Below are positions 16,283-25,408 of a DNA stretch of 64,000 bases, one piece after another. The position numbers were made by a program, and so were the translations under genes. Below the pieces are notes generated by a model. The model was not told where the DNA came from. It saw only the letters and a program-made list of their open reading frames with translations, and searched no databases. The stretch spans positions 1 to 64,000 of the forward strand of contig NZ_JBFAHM010000020.1 in assembly GCF_040654195.1 (NCBI RefSeq), read 5' to 3'. Numbering within the stretch: the first letter of the stretch is position 1; each line of letters opens with the position of its first letter. This stretch comes from Hamadaea sp013361475 (GTDB taxonomy: Bacteria > Actinomycetota > Actinomycetes > Mycobacteriales > Micromonosporaceae).

Positions 16283-17233
16283 ATGACGAACGCGATTGTT
16301 GCGGAAGGGCTGGTCAAGCACTACGGCGAGACCAAGGCCCTGGACGGCGTGGACCTCGCCGTCCGTACCGGTTCCGTGCTGGGCGTCCTGGGTCCGAACG
16401 GAGCGGGGAAGACGACCACCGTCCGCATCCTGGCCACGCTGTTGCGGCCGGACGCCGGCCGGGCCGTCGTGGGCGGGTTCGACGTCGTACGCCAGGCGCA
16501 CTCCGTCCGCGGCCTGATCGGGCTGACCGGCCAGTACGCCAGCGTGGACGAGAGCCTCACCGGCGTCGAGAACCTCCTCATGATCGGCCGCCTGCTCGGC
16601 TTCAGCCGTAAGGAGGCCCGGGCGAGGGCGAACGAGCTCCTCGGGAACTTCTCCTTGAGCGACGCGGCCGACCGGGCGGCGAAGACCTACTCCGGCGGGA
16701 TGCGGCGGCGGCTGGACCTGGCCGCCAGCCTCGTCGGGCGGCCCCGGCTGCTCTATCTGGACGAGCCCACGACCGGTCTCGATCCCCGCGCCCGGCTGGA
16801 GATGTGGGACATCGTCCGGACTCTGGTCGCCGACGGCGTCACCGTGCTGCTGACCACGCAGTATCTCGAGGAGGCCGACCAGTTGGCCGACGAGATCGTG
16901 GTGATCGATCACGGGAAGGTCATCGCGGGCGGTACGCCGGCCGAGCTGAAGTCCCGCACCGGCGCGCAGACCCTCGCCGTACGCCCCGTCGACCCGGCCG
17001 AGCTGGAGATCGTCACCAAGGTCGTGGCCGACGTCGCGCGTACCACTCCGGAGATCGCGGACAGTGTGGTGACCGCGCAGGTCACCGACCCCGCGGCTCT
17101 GCCGGCCGTGGTCCGCCGCCTCGACGACGCGGAGGTCGCCGTGGCCGAGCTGACCCTACGCACGTCCACATTGGACGAAGTCTTCCTGTCCCTGACCGGC
17201 CACCGCACCGAGCAAGAAGGAGTCCCGGCGTGA
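16283..17233 (+). CDS. DrrA-like ABC exporter ATPase
   Basis: A 316-residue ATP-binding subunit of the daunorubicin-resistance/ABC-2 type. Walker A is GPNGAGKTTT, the signature motif YSGGMRRRLD, Walker B LLYLDEPTTGLD, and the C-terminal extension characteristic of DrrA proteins ends STLDEVFLSLTG. I chose the ATG at 16283; an upstream in-frame GTG at 16253 would place the phased repeats inside the gene. Its stop overlaps the permease start (GTGA). Likely exports a hydrophobic drug or lipid-like compound. Confidence 0.93.
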   Translation: MTNAIVAEGLVKHYGETKALDGVDLAVRTGSVLGVLGPNGAGKTTTVRILATLLRPDAGRAVVGGFDVVRQAHSVRGLIGLTGQYASVDESLTGVENLLMIGRLLGFSRKEARARANELLGNFSLSDAADRAAKTYSGGMRRRLDLAASLVGRPRLLYLDEPTTGLDPRARLEMWDIVRTLVADGVTVLLTTQYLEEADQLADEIVVIDHGKVIAGGTPAELKSRTGAQTLAVRPVDPAELEIVTKVVADVARTTPEIADSVVTAQVTDPAALPAVVRRLDDAEVAVAELTLRTSTLDEVFLSLTGHRTEQEGVPA

Positions 17234-18033
17234 CCACTCTGGCCGTCCCGAGCGCCGCCACCAGCCGCGTCAGCCCGCTGACCGGGGTAACGAACACGGC
17301 GACCCTGGCCTGGCGCAGCCTGGTCAGCATCAAGCACAACCCGTTCGAGATCATCGATCTCAGCATTCAGCCGCTGATGTTCCTGCTGCTGTTCACCTAC
17401 ACGCTGGGCGGCGCGATCGCCGGGTCGACGGACAAGTACCTCGCCTTCGCCCTGCCCGGCATCCTGGTGCAGAACACCATCTTCGCCACGATGAACATCG
17501 CGCTGCTGCTCAACAACGACCTGACCAAGGGCGTCTTCGACCGGCTCCGGTCGCTGCCGATCTCCCGATGGTCGCCGCTGGCCGGGCGGATCCTCGCCGA
17601 CACGGTGAAGCAGGCCTGGTCGGTCGCGTTGTTACTGGGCTTCGGGATGATCCTCGGCTTCCGGGTGCAGACCAGCTTCTGGGGCGTGCTCGGCACGTTC
17701 GGGCTCATGCTGGTCTTCTGCCTGTGCGTCGCGTGGATCGCGGTCCTCGTCGGCGTGGTCGCGTCCGCCGAGGACAAGGTGCAGATCTTCATGTTCTCGT
17801 TCATGTTCCCGCTGACCTTCACCAGCAACATCTTCGCCCCGACCGAGTCGATGCCGGGCTGGCTGCAGTCCTGGGTGAAGATCAACCCCGTCACCATCCT
17901 GGCCGACGCGGTCCGCGCCATGCTCAACGGCGGCGACGTCGCGACGCCCGTGCTGCAGTCGCTCGGCTGGGGGGCCGCGATCCTCGCGATCTTCGCCCCG
18001 CTCGCGGTCTGGCGCTTCAAGCGCCGCGTCTAG
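17230..18033 (+). CDS. DrrB-like ABC-2 exporter permease
   Basis: A 267-residue membrane subunit with six predicted helices and the ABC-2 motif near the end (NIFAPTESMPGWLQ, then INPVTILADAVRAMLNGG). It starts with a GTG overlapping the ATPase stop. Its TAG stop lies in CTAG at 18030-18033, which also supplies the TAG stop of the convergent regulator gene. Confidence 0.93.
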   Translation: MTTLAVPSAATSRVSPLTGVTNTATLAWRSLVSIKHNPFEIIDLSIQPLMFLLLFTYTLGGAIAGSTDKYLAFALPGILVQNTIFATMNIALLLNNDLTKGVFDRLRSLPISRWSPLAGRILADTVKQAWSVALLLGFGMILGFRVQTSFWGVLGTFGLMLVFCLCVAWIAVLVGVVASAEDKVQIFMFSFMFPLTFTSNIFAPTESMPGWLQSWVKINPVTILADAVRAMLNGGDVATPVLQSLGWGAAILAIFAPLAVWRFKRRV

Positions 18034-21000
18034 AGCAGCTCAAGCACGTTCTCCATCGTGTACGCACGACCGCGCTCGACCGCTTCGGTGAACGCCGAGG
18101 GGCCGAGCGCGGTGCGTACCGCGGACTCGACGCGGGCGCGGTCGACGACCGCCCGGTCCTCCACTCCGACGATCGCGGCGGCCGCGCCGAGCTGCGTGGC
18201 CGCCTTCGCCGGATCCCCCTGACGCTCGGCGAGATCGGCCAGGCCGATGAGGACCATCCCGACGATCGGCGAGTCCCCGGCCGACAGCCCGTCCTCCAGC
18301 GCCGTCCGATGCTCTCGGGCGGCGGCGGCGTACTCACCCTGGGCGGCCAGGGTGAGGCCGAGGCCGTTGCGGATCATCGCCCGGAACTGCGGCGCCGCCG
18401 AGGCCGGGCCGAGCTGGACCAACGCCGCCTCCATGAGCCGTCGCGCGCCCGGCAGGTCACCGGCCAGCCGGGCCATGTTGCCCCGCCCGAACGAGACCAC
18501 CGCATGAACGTGCGGCTGGGTGGCGTCCTGCGCCAGCCGGGTGGCCGTCTCGATGGCGTCGTCCACCGCCGCCGACTCCCCCGCCAGGTAGAGCGCCCAG
18601 GCCAGGTTCATCCACTGCTGGACCTGATCCTCCTGGGCGCCCAGCTCCTCGGACAGCGCGATCGTCTCGCGGGCGTACTGAGCGGCGGCGGCGTAGTCCC
18701 CGGCGTTGTTCGCGATCGTGCCGAGCGCGTCGAGCACGAGTGCGAGCCCCCATCGGTCGCCGAGCTCCCGGAACCGAGCCAGCGCCGCCTCGAAGTCCCC
18801 GACGGCCACCGCCCGATCCCAGCCGAGGTTGATGGCGGCGTGGCCGTGCAGCGCCCGGGCCGTCGCCGCGACCCACGGATCGGGATCGTCGAAGTACTCG
18901 GCCAGGATCTCCGCCTCACTGCCGAGCCCGTTGATCCCGCTGGACATCAGCGCCCGCATCGGTTCGGCCAGCCGCAGCATCGGGTGCTCCGACTCGTGTC
19001 CCCGCGCGATCCGGGCCGCCTCCTGGAGAACACAGGTGGCGTACTCGAAGTCACCGAAGGTCTCGACGTAGATCACCGCGGAGAACACCTTCGCCAGCGC
19101 GAAGTGGCGGACCGGGACCTCGCCCGGCAGGTTGAGCGCGTCCTCCACCAGGACGGCGGCCTCCGCCCGGTAGTTGCGCAGCCACCAGTACCAGCCGAGC
19201 CCGGCGATGAGGCGTACGGCGGTCTCCTTCTGGCCGTGCCCGACCGCCCAGCGCAGCACCGAGAGCAGGTTGTCGTGCTCGGCCTCCAGCAGCCGCAGCC
19301 AGGGCAGCTGATCAGCGGTACGCAGCCGCGCCTCGGCCGCCTCGGCCAGCTCGACGAAGTACTCCGTCCACGCCTTGCGCGCCTCGGCCTCCGCGCCGGA
19401 CTCGGCGAGCCGCTCCAGCCCGTACTCCCGGATCGTCTCCAGCATCCGGTAGCCGGAGCCCTCCACCCGGATCAGCGACTTGTCGAGCAGCGCGCCGACG
19501 ACGTCCACGGCGTCCGGGCCGAGCAGCGCCTCGGCCAGGTCGACGCTGATCACCGAGGTCGCCATCGCCAGCCGTTGCCAGCCCCGGCGCTCGTCGTCGC
19601 CGAGCAGGTCCCAGCTCCAGTCGATGACGGCACGCAGCGTCTGGTGCCGGGGCAACGCCGTCCGGGAGCCGCCGCGCAGCAGCCGGAACTTGTCGTCGAG
19701 GCGATCCGCCAACTGCCCAGCCGGCATGCTGCGCAACCGGGCGGCGGCCAGCTCGATGGCCAGCGGCATGCCGTCCAGCGCCCGGCAGATCGCCACGCTC
19801 GCCTCGTCGATCTCGAAATCCGGCCGGACCGCACGGGCCCGTTCCCGGAGCAGCTGCACGACCGGGAAGGTCAGCGCCTGCGCCACCGTCGCGTCCGGCG
19901 GCGGCAACCGCAGCGGCTCCACCGGCCACAACGCCTCCCCCGGTACGCCCAGCGGCTCCCGGCTGGTGGCGAGCACGCGCAGCAGCGGGCACGCGGCGAG
20001 CAGTTCGTCGACGAGCCGGGCGGCGGCGTCCACCACGTGCTCACAGTTGTCCAGGACGAGCAGCGTCCGGTGCTCGGCCAGCACGGACACGATCCGGTCG
20101 AGCGGGTCGGCGGCGTCGAAGAAGACGTCTTTGCGTAGGGCGCGAGCGCGGGCGCCGAGCGCGCTGACGACGGCGGGCGCGACATCCTCCGGCTTGGTCA
20201 CCGGAGCCAGTTCGACCAGCCACACCCCTTCCGGGTACGCCGGCAGAAGCCCTCGCGCGACTTCGAGCGCCAGCCGGGTCTTGCCCGAACCACCCGGCCC
20301 GGTCAGGGTCACCAGCCGCGAACGGTCGAGCGTCTCGCGTACGCGGAGGAGGTCGTCGTCCCGGCCGACGAAACTGGTCCGCTGGGCGGGCAGGTTCGTC
20401 CGGGGTCCCTTGACCGGGACGGATTCGCTGTCGCCTCGCAGGATGTCCACGTGCAACTGCCGCAGCGCCGGGCCAGGATCCGCGCCGAGCTGATCGGCAA
20501 GCAGCTCCCGATGACGTTCGTACGCCGACAGCGCCTCCGGGCCGCGCCCGGCCGCCCGCAGCGCCAGCATCAGCAGCTCGACCGGCCGGTCCCGGAGTGG
20601 CCGGGCCGCCACCCATTCCTGCAACGCCGCCAGTTCGACGGTGCCCGCCTCGATCTGCCGGGCGAAGAGCGTCTCGCTCACCTCGTCGCGCAGAGTGGCC
20701 CAGCGCGCCAGCGTCACCTGGGCGAACTCGGCGTCCTCGGCCTCCAGCAACGGTTCGCCCCGCCACAACGCGAGGGCCTCCTCGGCCCGGCCCGCCGTCG
20801 TCAGCCGCTCGAAGCGGACCGCGTCGACCGCGTCGGCCGGAATCCGCAGGAGGTAGCCGCCCGGGGCGGCCTCGACGGGGAACCCCGCCCGCCGCAGCCG
20901 GCTGACCAGCGCCTGCAAGGCGTTCACGGCGTTGGCCGGGACGTCCTCGGCCCACACCGCGTCGACCAATGCGGCCACGCTCACGGCCCGGCCGGGGTCG

Positions 21001-21104
21001 AGCGCCAGCCGGATCAGCAACCGCCGCAGGCGTACGCCGCCGAGGTCGAGGCGCGTGCCGTCATCGGCCCGCGCCTCCAACGGCCCCAGCAGCGAGATCT
21101 CCAC
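18030..21104 (-). CDS. SARP/AfsR-type transcriptional regulator with NB-ARC and TPR domains
   Basis: A 1024-residue regulator. Residues 1-90 form the winged-helix DNA-binding domain (LLGPLEARADDG, LRRLLIRLALDPGRAVSV), followed by the bacterial transcriptional activation domain to about 245. An NB-ARC ATPase follows, with P-loop GPGGSGKT near 267, Walker B LLVLDNCEHV and the GMPLAIELAAARL motif. TPR-like helices fill the rest. Such proteins activate antibiotic or secondary-metabolism genes. The convergent drrAB-like exporter has phased repeats in its promoter and is the obvious candidate target. Confidence 0.93.
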   Translation of the reverse strand: MEISLLGPLEARADDGTRLDLGGVRLRRLLIRLALDPGRAVSVAALVDAVWAEDVPANAVNALQALVSRLRRAGFPVEAAPGGYLLRIPADAVDAVRFERLTTAGRAEEALALWRGEPLLEAEDAEFAQVTLARWATLRDEVSETLFARQIEAGTVELAALQEWVAARPLRDRPVELLMLALRAAGRGPEALSAYERHRELLADQLGADPGPALRQLHVDILRGDSESVPVKGPRTNLPAQRTSFVGRDDDLLRVRETLDRSRLVTLTGPGGSGKTRLALEVARGLLPAYPEGVWLVELAPVTKPEDVAPAVVSALGARARALRKDVFFDAADPLDRIVSVLAEHRTLLVLDNCEHVVDAAARLVDELLAACPLLRVLATSREPLGVPGEALWPVEPLRLPPPDATVAQALTFPVVQLLRERARAVRPDFEIDEASVAICRALDGMPLAIELAAARLRSMPAGQLADRLDDKFRLLRGGSRTALPRHQTLRAVIDWSWDLLGDDERRGWQRLAMATSVISVDLAEALLGPDAVDVVGALLDKSLIRVEGSGYRMLETIREYGLERLAESGAEAEARKAWTEYFVELAEAAEARLRTADQLPWLRLLEAEHDNLLSVLRWAVGHGQKETAVRLIAGLGWYWWLRNYRAEAAVLVEDALNLPGEVPVRHFALAKVFSAVIYVETFGDFEYATCVLQEAARIARGHESEHPMLRLAEPMRALMSSGINGLGSEAEILAEYFDDPDPWVAATARALHGHAAINLGWDRAVAVGDFEAALARFRELGDRWGLALVLDALGTIANNAGDYAAAAQYARETIALSEELGAQEDQVQQWMNLAWALYLAGESAAVDDAIETATRLAQDATQPHVHAVVSFGRGNMARLAGDLPGARRLMEAALVQLGPASAAPQFRAMIRNGLGLTLAAQGEYAAAAREHRTALEDGLSAGDSPIVGMVLIGLADLAERQGDPAKAATQLGAAAAIVGVEDRAVVDRARVESAVRTALGPSAFTEAVERGRAYTMENVLELL

Positions 21105-21141
21105 CGGCCCATTCTGCCCGACCGACCCTCCGCGGAAGCGG

Positions 21142-22755
21142 CTAGGCGAGGTTGGCCGAGCGGGGGTACGCGTCCGCCGGATCGGTCAGCACGTTCACCA
21201 GGTAAGGCACTCCGGCGTCGAACGCACGCCGCAACGCCGGACCGAGCTGGGCCGCGTCGGACACCGTCTCACCGGCGCCGCCGAGTGCCGCGACGACCGC
21301 GTCGTACCGCAGGCCGGGCTGCAGATCGGCGGCCACGTCGTAGCCGTAGACCGCCCGCATCGGGTGCTTCTCCAGACCCCAGATGCCGTTGTTGCCGACC
21401 ACGATCACGACCGGCAGCTTCTGGCGTACGAGGGATTCGGCGTCCATCAGCGAGAACCCGGCCGCGCCGTCGCCCATCAGGACGCAGATCTGTCGGTCCG
21501 GATGGGTCACCCGGGCGCCCATCGCGTAGCCCATGCCGGTGCCGAGGCAGCCGTAGGGTCCAGGATCCAGCCACGTCCCCGGCTGCGCGGGCTCCAGGTA
21601 GCGGCCCGCGTAGGAGACGAAGTCGCCGCCGTCGCCGATGGTGATGGCGTCCGGCGCCAGCACCTTGCGCAGCTCACCATAGACGCGCGCCGGCTTGATC
21701 AGGTCGCTGTCCGCCGCCATCTCGGCCGCGTGCTTCTCCGCCGCCGCGGTCTCCACCGCTCGCAACTCGCCCACCCAGTCCGGGTGCGTCGTGCGTACCC
21801 CTTCGGCGAGCGCGGCGAGGATCAAGCGGAGGTCGCCCGCGGGCGAGACCGCCACGGACACGTGCTGGGCCCGCTGAGCCGGCGCGTCGACGATGTGCAC
21901 GACCTGCGCGGACCCGAAGTCGCCGAAGCCGAGCCGGAAGTCCAGCGGCGTGCCGACCACCGCCACCACGTCCGCGCGGTCCAAGGCCGCGCGCCGGGCC
22001 TTCGCGAAGGCCAGCGGATGCTCCGGCGGCAAGGCGCCGCGGCCCATGCCATTGGTGAAGACTGGTACGCCCAACGCCTCGGCGGCCGCTCGCAACGCGT
22101 CGACGGCGTCCCCGGCGTAGACGTCGGACCCGGCGACGATGACCGGCCGCTGGGCGCTCCGGAGCAGCTGCGCGGCCTTGTCGACGTCGTCGGGATCGGG
22201 TTCGATCACCGCGACCTCGGGCGCCTCGACGACGGCTTCGCCGGTGCTGAACACGACCTCCAGCGGGAAGTCCAGGAACGACGGTCCTCTGTGGGCGGTG
22301 AGGCTGGCCTCCAGCGCGTGCCGGACGTCCCGGGCGATCTCCGCCGGATCGGTGACCGTCTTCGCGACCTTGGTGACCGGCGCGACCAGCGGAATGTGGT
22401 CGATCTCCTGGAGGCTGCCCGATCCCCAGCGGAACTGCGGCGCTCGCCCACCAAGAACGAGCACCGGCACGGCGTTGAAGTACGCGCTGGTCAGCCCGGA
22501 GATGCCGTTGGTGACCCCGGGGCCGGCCGTGAGCGCCGCGACCCCCGGCCGGCGGGTCAGCTTCGCGACCGCCTCCGCCGCGAACACGGCGGTCTGCTCG
22601 TGCCGCACGTCGTACAGCGGAAAGCCGGCCTGCACCGCCGCGTCGTAGAAGGGAAAGATGTGCCCGCCGGAGAGCGTGAACAGCTCCCGTACGCCCGCCT
22701 TCCGCAGCGCGGCCAGCGCGAGTGCGCCGCCGTGGCCCTCGATCGTCTCGGTCAT
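21142..22755 (-). CDS. thiamine-diphosphate enzyme, acetolactate synthase-like
   Basis: A 537-residue three-domain ThDP enzyme. The N-terminal Pyr domain has the catalytic glutamate in VRHEQTAVF and AALTAGPGVTNGISGL. The central domain has IVAGSDVYAG. The C-terminal ThDP motif starts GDGAAGFSLMD and continues to GNNGIWGLEKHPM. It resembles mycobacterial IlvG and 2-hydroxyacyl-CoA lyases more than the biosynthetic IlvB. There is no adjacent small subunit (ilvN) or ilvC, so branched-chain biosynthesis is not supported. Reaction uncertain; family certain. Confidence 0.85.
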   Translation of the reverse strand: MTETIEGHGGALALAALRKAGVRELFTLSGGHIFPFYDAAVQAGFPLYDVRHEQTAVFAAEAVAKLTRRPGVAALTAGPGVTNGISGLTSAYFNAVPVLVLGGRAPQFRWGSGSLQEIDHIPLVAPVTKVAKTVTDPAEIARDVRHALEASLTAHRGPSFLDFPLEVVFSTGEAVVEAPEVAVIEPDPDDVDKAAQLLRSAQRPVIVAGSDVYAGDAVDALRAAAEALGVPVFTNGMGRGALPPEHPLAFAKARRAALDRADVVAVVGTPLDFRLGFGDFGSAQVVHIVDAPAQRAQHVSVAVSPAGDLRLILAALAEGVRTTHPDWVGELRAVETAAAEKHAAEMAADSDLIKPARVYGELRKVLAPDAITIGDGGDFVSYAGRYLEPAQPGTWLDPGPYGCLGTGMGYAMGARVTHPDRQICVLMGDGAAGFSLMDAESLVRQKLPVVIVVGNNGIWGLEKHPMRAVYGYDVAADLQPGLRYDAVVAALGGAGETVSDAAQLGPALRRAFDAGVPYLVNVLTDPADAYPRSANLA

Positions 22756-22823
22756 TGGCGCAGCCTACCCACGCTTCCAGAAAATGTGAAGGAGTCTCGT
22801 CTTTGCTTCGCGTACGCCTCGCG

Positions 22824-24302
22824 TCACCGCCTGCGGTCGAGCAGCGCGACCGTCAGCAGTGAATGACGCCAGACCTGGTCCACCGTGTAGTGCTCCAGCA
22901 GGAAAGGCGTCTTCCCACCGTCGAGACCGCCTCTCGGATCGCCCGGATCGTCCGCCCGGATGACCCAGATGCGCGGCGCGGGACCCACGCAGGCCACCAC
23001 GTCGGCGCACTCCACCGCGAGAAGACGGCCGCCGGCTCGTTGCGGGCGGACCATCAGCGCGTCGCGGGGCGTCCGGTCGGCCGGCAGATAGCGGGCGACG
23101 ATGTCGCGCGGCGACCATGGGATCGACGGATGGTTGTCGCCGTAGACCGCGACGTCGTCGACACCGAATCGGGGGCCGATGATCTGGGCGATTCGGCGGG
23201 AGTCCTGGCTGTGCCCGTCCGGTCGCCGAACGGCGACGTTGCCGGCCACGCCGAAGACCATGAGCAGCAGCATCACGACGGTGGCCCGCCGGACCGACAG
23301 CCGGTGCAGGCCCGCGGCGGCCAGCAGGGCGAGGCCCGGCAGGGTGAAGACGACATAGCGGGCGACCCAGATCGGGGTCAGGATTCCCGCCGCGAGCAGG
23401 AGACCGATCGGCAGCAGTCCCCAGCACGCCATCGCGATTATCCGGCGTTCCCGGCGCAGCGCGAGCAGCCCGAGGAGGAACAGCGTCGCGGTCACGGCGA
23501 TCGGTCCGGCCACCCCCAGTGACCGCTCCACCACTCCGTTGCGCCCCTCCCACCCGAGCAGGGGAATCCAGGAGACCTGGGCTCGCTGAGTCAGTGCCCC
23601 GGCGAGAAACAGCGTCAGCCCGGGAAGGACGGCGGCGAAGGCGCTGACTGCCCACGCCCGTCTGGCGTACGCCGGCCAGGCGAGCACGGCGTGCGCGACG
23701 AGGATCATCGCCCCGAAGGGCACCAGGGAGACGGCGATGCCCAGCGTGATCGCGTACGCCGCGAGCCGGGCCGCGCCGGGCCGCTCGGTCCAGCGCAGGA
23801 GCAGCAGCGTCGCCAGGGTGAACCCGAAGACCGCGAGCGAGTACCCCCGGGCCTCCTGGGCGAAGCGCGAAAAGACCGGGAGGACGGCAAGGACGAGTCC
23901 GGCGAGCAGACCAGCCCGATAGCTCCACAGCCGGGCCCCGACAGCGGCGGTCACGCCGACCGCGCCGACCGCCGCCAGCGCGGACGGGAGCCGGACGGCG
24001 ATCTCGGAGGTCCCGGCGAACGCCGTCCAGACGTGCAGGAACGCGTAGTAGGGAGCGAGCACGAGGTCGGTCTCACCGAGGAGATCCTTGAGCCGCCCCC
24101 AGGTCAGCGCCGCGGCGTTGACCGAGGCGAGTTCGTCGGCCCAGAGCGCGGGACGGCCGAGGTGCCAGGCGGCCAGCACGGTCATCAGCAGCACCGGCGG
24201 CGACCACGGTGCGGCGAGCAGCCGACGGCGGACGGCCGGGGTGGCGGGGTGAACGGTCGGGCTCAGGGTCTGCGGCTGAGGGATGGTGGACGGTGGCCTC
24301 AC
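22824..24302 (-). CDS. GT-C fold glycosyltransferase (PMT/GT39-like) membrane protein
   Basis: A 492-residue polytopic protein with 8-10 hydrophobic segments. The first periplasmic loop has the DE-type motif LWADELAS, expected for polyprenyl-phosphate-sugar-dependent GT-C enzymes. After it come HVWTAFAGTSEIAVRLPSAL and FAQEARGYSLAVFG, both typical of the GT39/GT83-like group. A soluble C-terminal domain follows from about residue 370. It probably transfers a lipid-linked sugar to a cell-wall polymer, lipid or protein. The start is GTG 24302 with a weak ribosome-binding site; the true start could differ slightly. Confidence 0.82.
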   Translation of the reverse strand: MRPPSTIPQPQTLSPTVHPATPAVRRRLLAAPWSPPVLLMTVLAAWHLGRPALWADELASVNAAALTWGRLKDLLGETDLVLAPYYAFLHVWTAFAGTSEIAVRLPSALAAVGAVGVTAAVGARLWSYRAGLLAGLVLAVLPVFSRFAQEARGYSLAVFGFTLATLLLLRWTERPGAARLAAYAITLGIAVSLVPFGAMILVAHAVLAWPAYARRAWAVSAFAAVLPGLTLFLAGALTQRAQVSWIPLLGWEGRNGVVERSLGVAGPIAVTATLFLLGLLALRRERRIIAMACWGLLPIGLLLAAGILTPIWVARYVVFTLPGLALLAAAGLHRLSVRRATVVMLLLMVFGVAGNVAVRRPDGHSQDSRRIAQIIGPRFGVDDVAVYGDNHPSIPWSPRDIVARYLPADRTPRDALMVRPQRAGGRLLAVECADVVACVGPAPRIWVIRADDPGDPRGGLDGGKTPFLLEHYTVDQVWRHSLLTVALLDRRR

Positions 24303-24360
24303 CGCAGCCCTCTGACGCGAGCGAAGAACGTGACCATCTGCCCTTCCTTGGACAACAGCG

Positions 24361-24419
24361 AGCGGCTGCAGCGGTCCCCGTCGACTTCGGGGGGACCGTA
24401 TATCAAGGACAGAGCCGCT
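24361..24419 (-). other. nested-stem structure in the leader of the GT-C gene
   Basis: CGGTCCCC (24372-24379) pairs with GGGGACCG (24391-24398). Around it AGCGGCT (24361-24367) pairs with AGCCGCT (24413-24419). It lies 59-117 nt upstream of the GT-C start on the minus strand. No known riboswitch class is recognised. Confidence 0.4.
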
Positions 24420-24486
24420 GGTGTCTCATCCCCGACGCTCTCCCAACGAGCGTGGGCGAGCCCTGGTCGCGCGGGGCCGCAATCGC

Positions 24487-24521
24487 CAGAGGCCGCGTCA
24501 TCTGTGATAACGCGGCCTCTG
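24487..24521 (-). terminator. hairpin terminator of the enoyl-CoA hydratase gene
   Basis: CAGAGGCCGCGT (24487-24498) pairs perfectly with ACGCGGCCTCTG (24510-24521), a 12-bp stem 11 nt beyond the hydratase stop. The loop contains GATAACGCGGC, related to the motif at 25985 and 37846. Confidence 0.7.
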
Positions 24522-24531
24522 CCTGCCGAGG

Positions 24532-25305
24532 TCAGCGGCCGGTGAACTCCGGCGGGCGCTTGCCGACGAACGCGGCCATGCCCTCCCGCTTGTCGTCGGT
24601 CGCGAAGAGCGCCGCGAACAGCTGCGACTCCCAGGCCAGCCCGCCGGCCAGATCCCGGTCGAGGCCGCCGTCGATGGCCGCCTTCGCCGCCGCGAGGGCC
24701 TGGGCGGGGCCGCCCACGTACGCCCGGACCAGGTTGATCGCCTCGTCGTAGACCTTGTCGGCCGGAACCACCCGATCGGCCAGCCCGATGGCGAGCGCCT
24801 CCTGCGCGTCCACCATCCGGCCGGTGAAGATGATGTCCTTGGCCTTCGCCGGGCCGACCAGCCGGGCCAGGCGCTGCGTACCGCCCGCGCCGGGGATGAT
24901 GCCCAGCTTGATCTCGGGCTGGCCGAGCTTGGCATCCTCCGCGACGACCCGCCAGTCGCAGGTCAGCGCCAGTTCGCAGCCGCCACCGAGGGCGTACCCG
25001 GTGATGGCGGCGACCACGGGCTTCGGAATCCGGGCGACGGCGTCGAACGCGCTGCTCAACGCGCCCGCCCGCTTCGCCATGTCGACGTACGACATGTCGG
25101 CCATCTCCTTGATGTCCGCGCCCGCCGCGAACACCTTCTCGCCGCCGTAGATCACCGCCGCCCGGATCGAGTCGTCCGCCGTGATCTGCGCCGCGACCGC
25201 TCGCAGCTCCTCCTGGACCTGGATGTTCAGCGCGTTCATCGGCGGCCGGTCCAGGCGGATCGTGCCGATGCCGTCGTTGATCTCCAGGCGTACCAGTTCG
25301 CCCAT
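24532..25305 (-). CDS. enoyl-CoA hydratase/isomerase family protein
   Basis: A crotonase-fold enzyme of 257 residues, the normal length. The first oxyanion-hole segment is KVFAAGADIKEM and the second is GYALGGGCELAL. The catalytic-glutamate region is PEIKLGIIPGAGGTQRL. Both catalytic glutamates expected for a hydratase appear present (ELAL and PEIK context), supporting hydration of 2-enoyl-CoA in fatty-acid oxidation rather than a dehalogenase or isomerase variant. Monocistronic, with its own terminator. Confidence 0.92.
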   Translation of the reverse strand: MGELVRLEINDGIGTIRLDRPPMNALNIQVQEELRAVAAQITADDSIRAAVIYGGEKVFAAGADIKEMADMSYVDMAKRAGALSSAFDAVARIPKPVVAAITGYALGGGCELALTCDWRVVAEDAKLGQPEIKLGIIPGAGGTQRLARLVGPAKAKDIIFTGRMVDAQEALAIGLADRVVPADKVYDEAINLVRAYVGGPAQALAAAKAAIDGGLDRDLAGGLAWESQLFAALFATDDKREGMAAFVGKRPPEFTGR

Positions 25306-25408
25306 CCGTGTGCCACCTACTTCGTTGTGGGTTCGCGTCTTGCCCGAGCATATGGGGCGCCGACGCGCTGGGCGTGCGAGGATGAGTGAACGTTGATGGG
25401 GGTCAATC

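Noticed and set aside
24299..24430. Short open frame ending in MVTFFARVRGLR that overlaps the GT-C start by GTGA
   Set aside because: No convincing start codon with a ribosome-binding site; only TTG or a late ATG gives 12-35 residues, and no family is recognisable.
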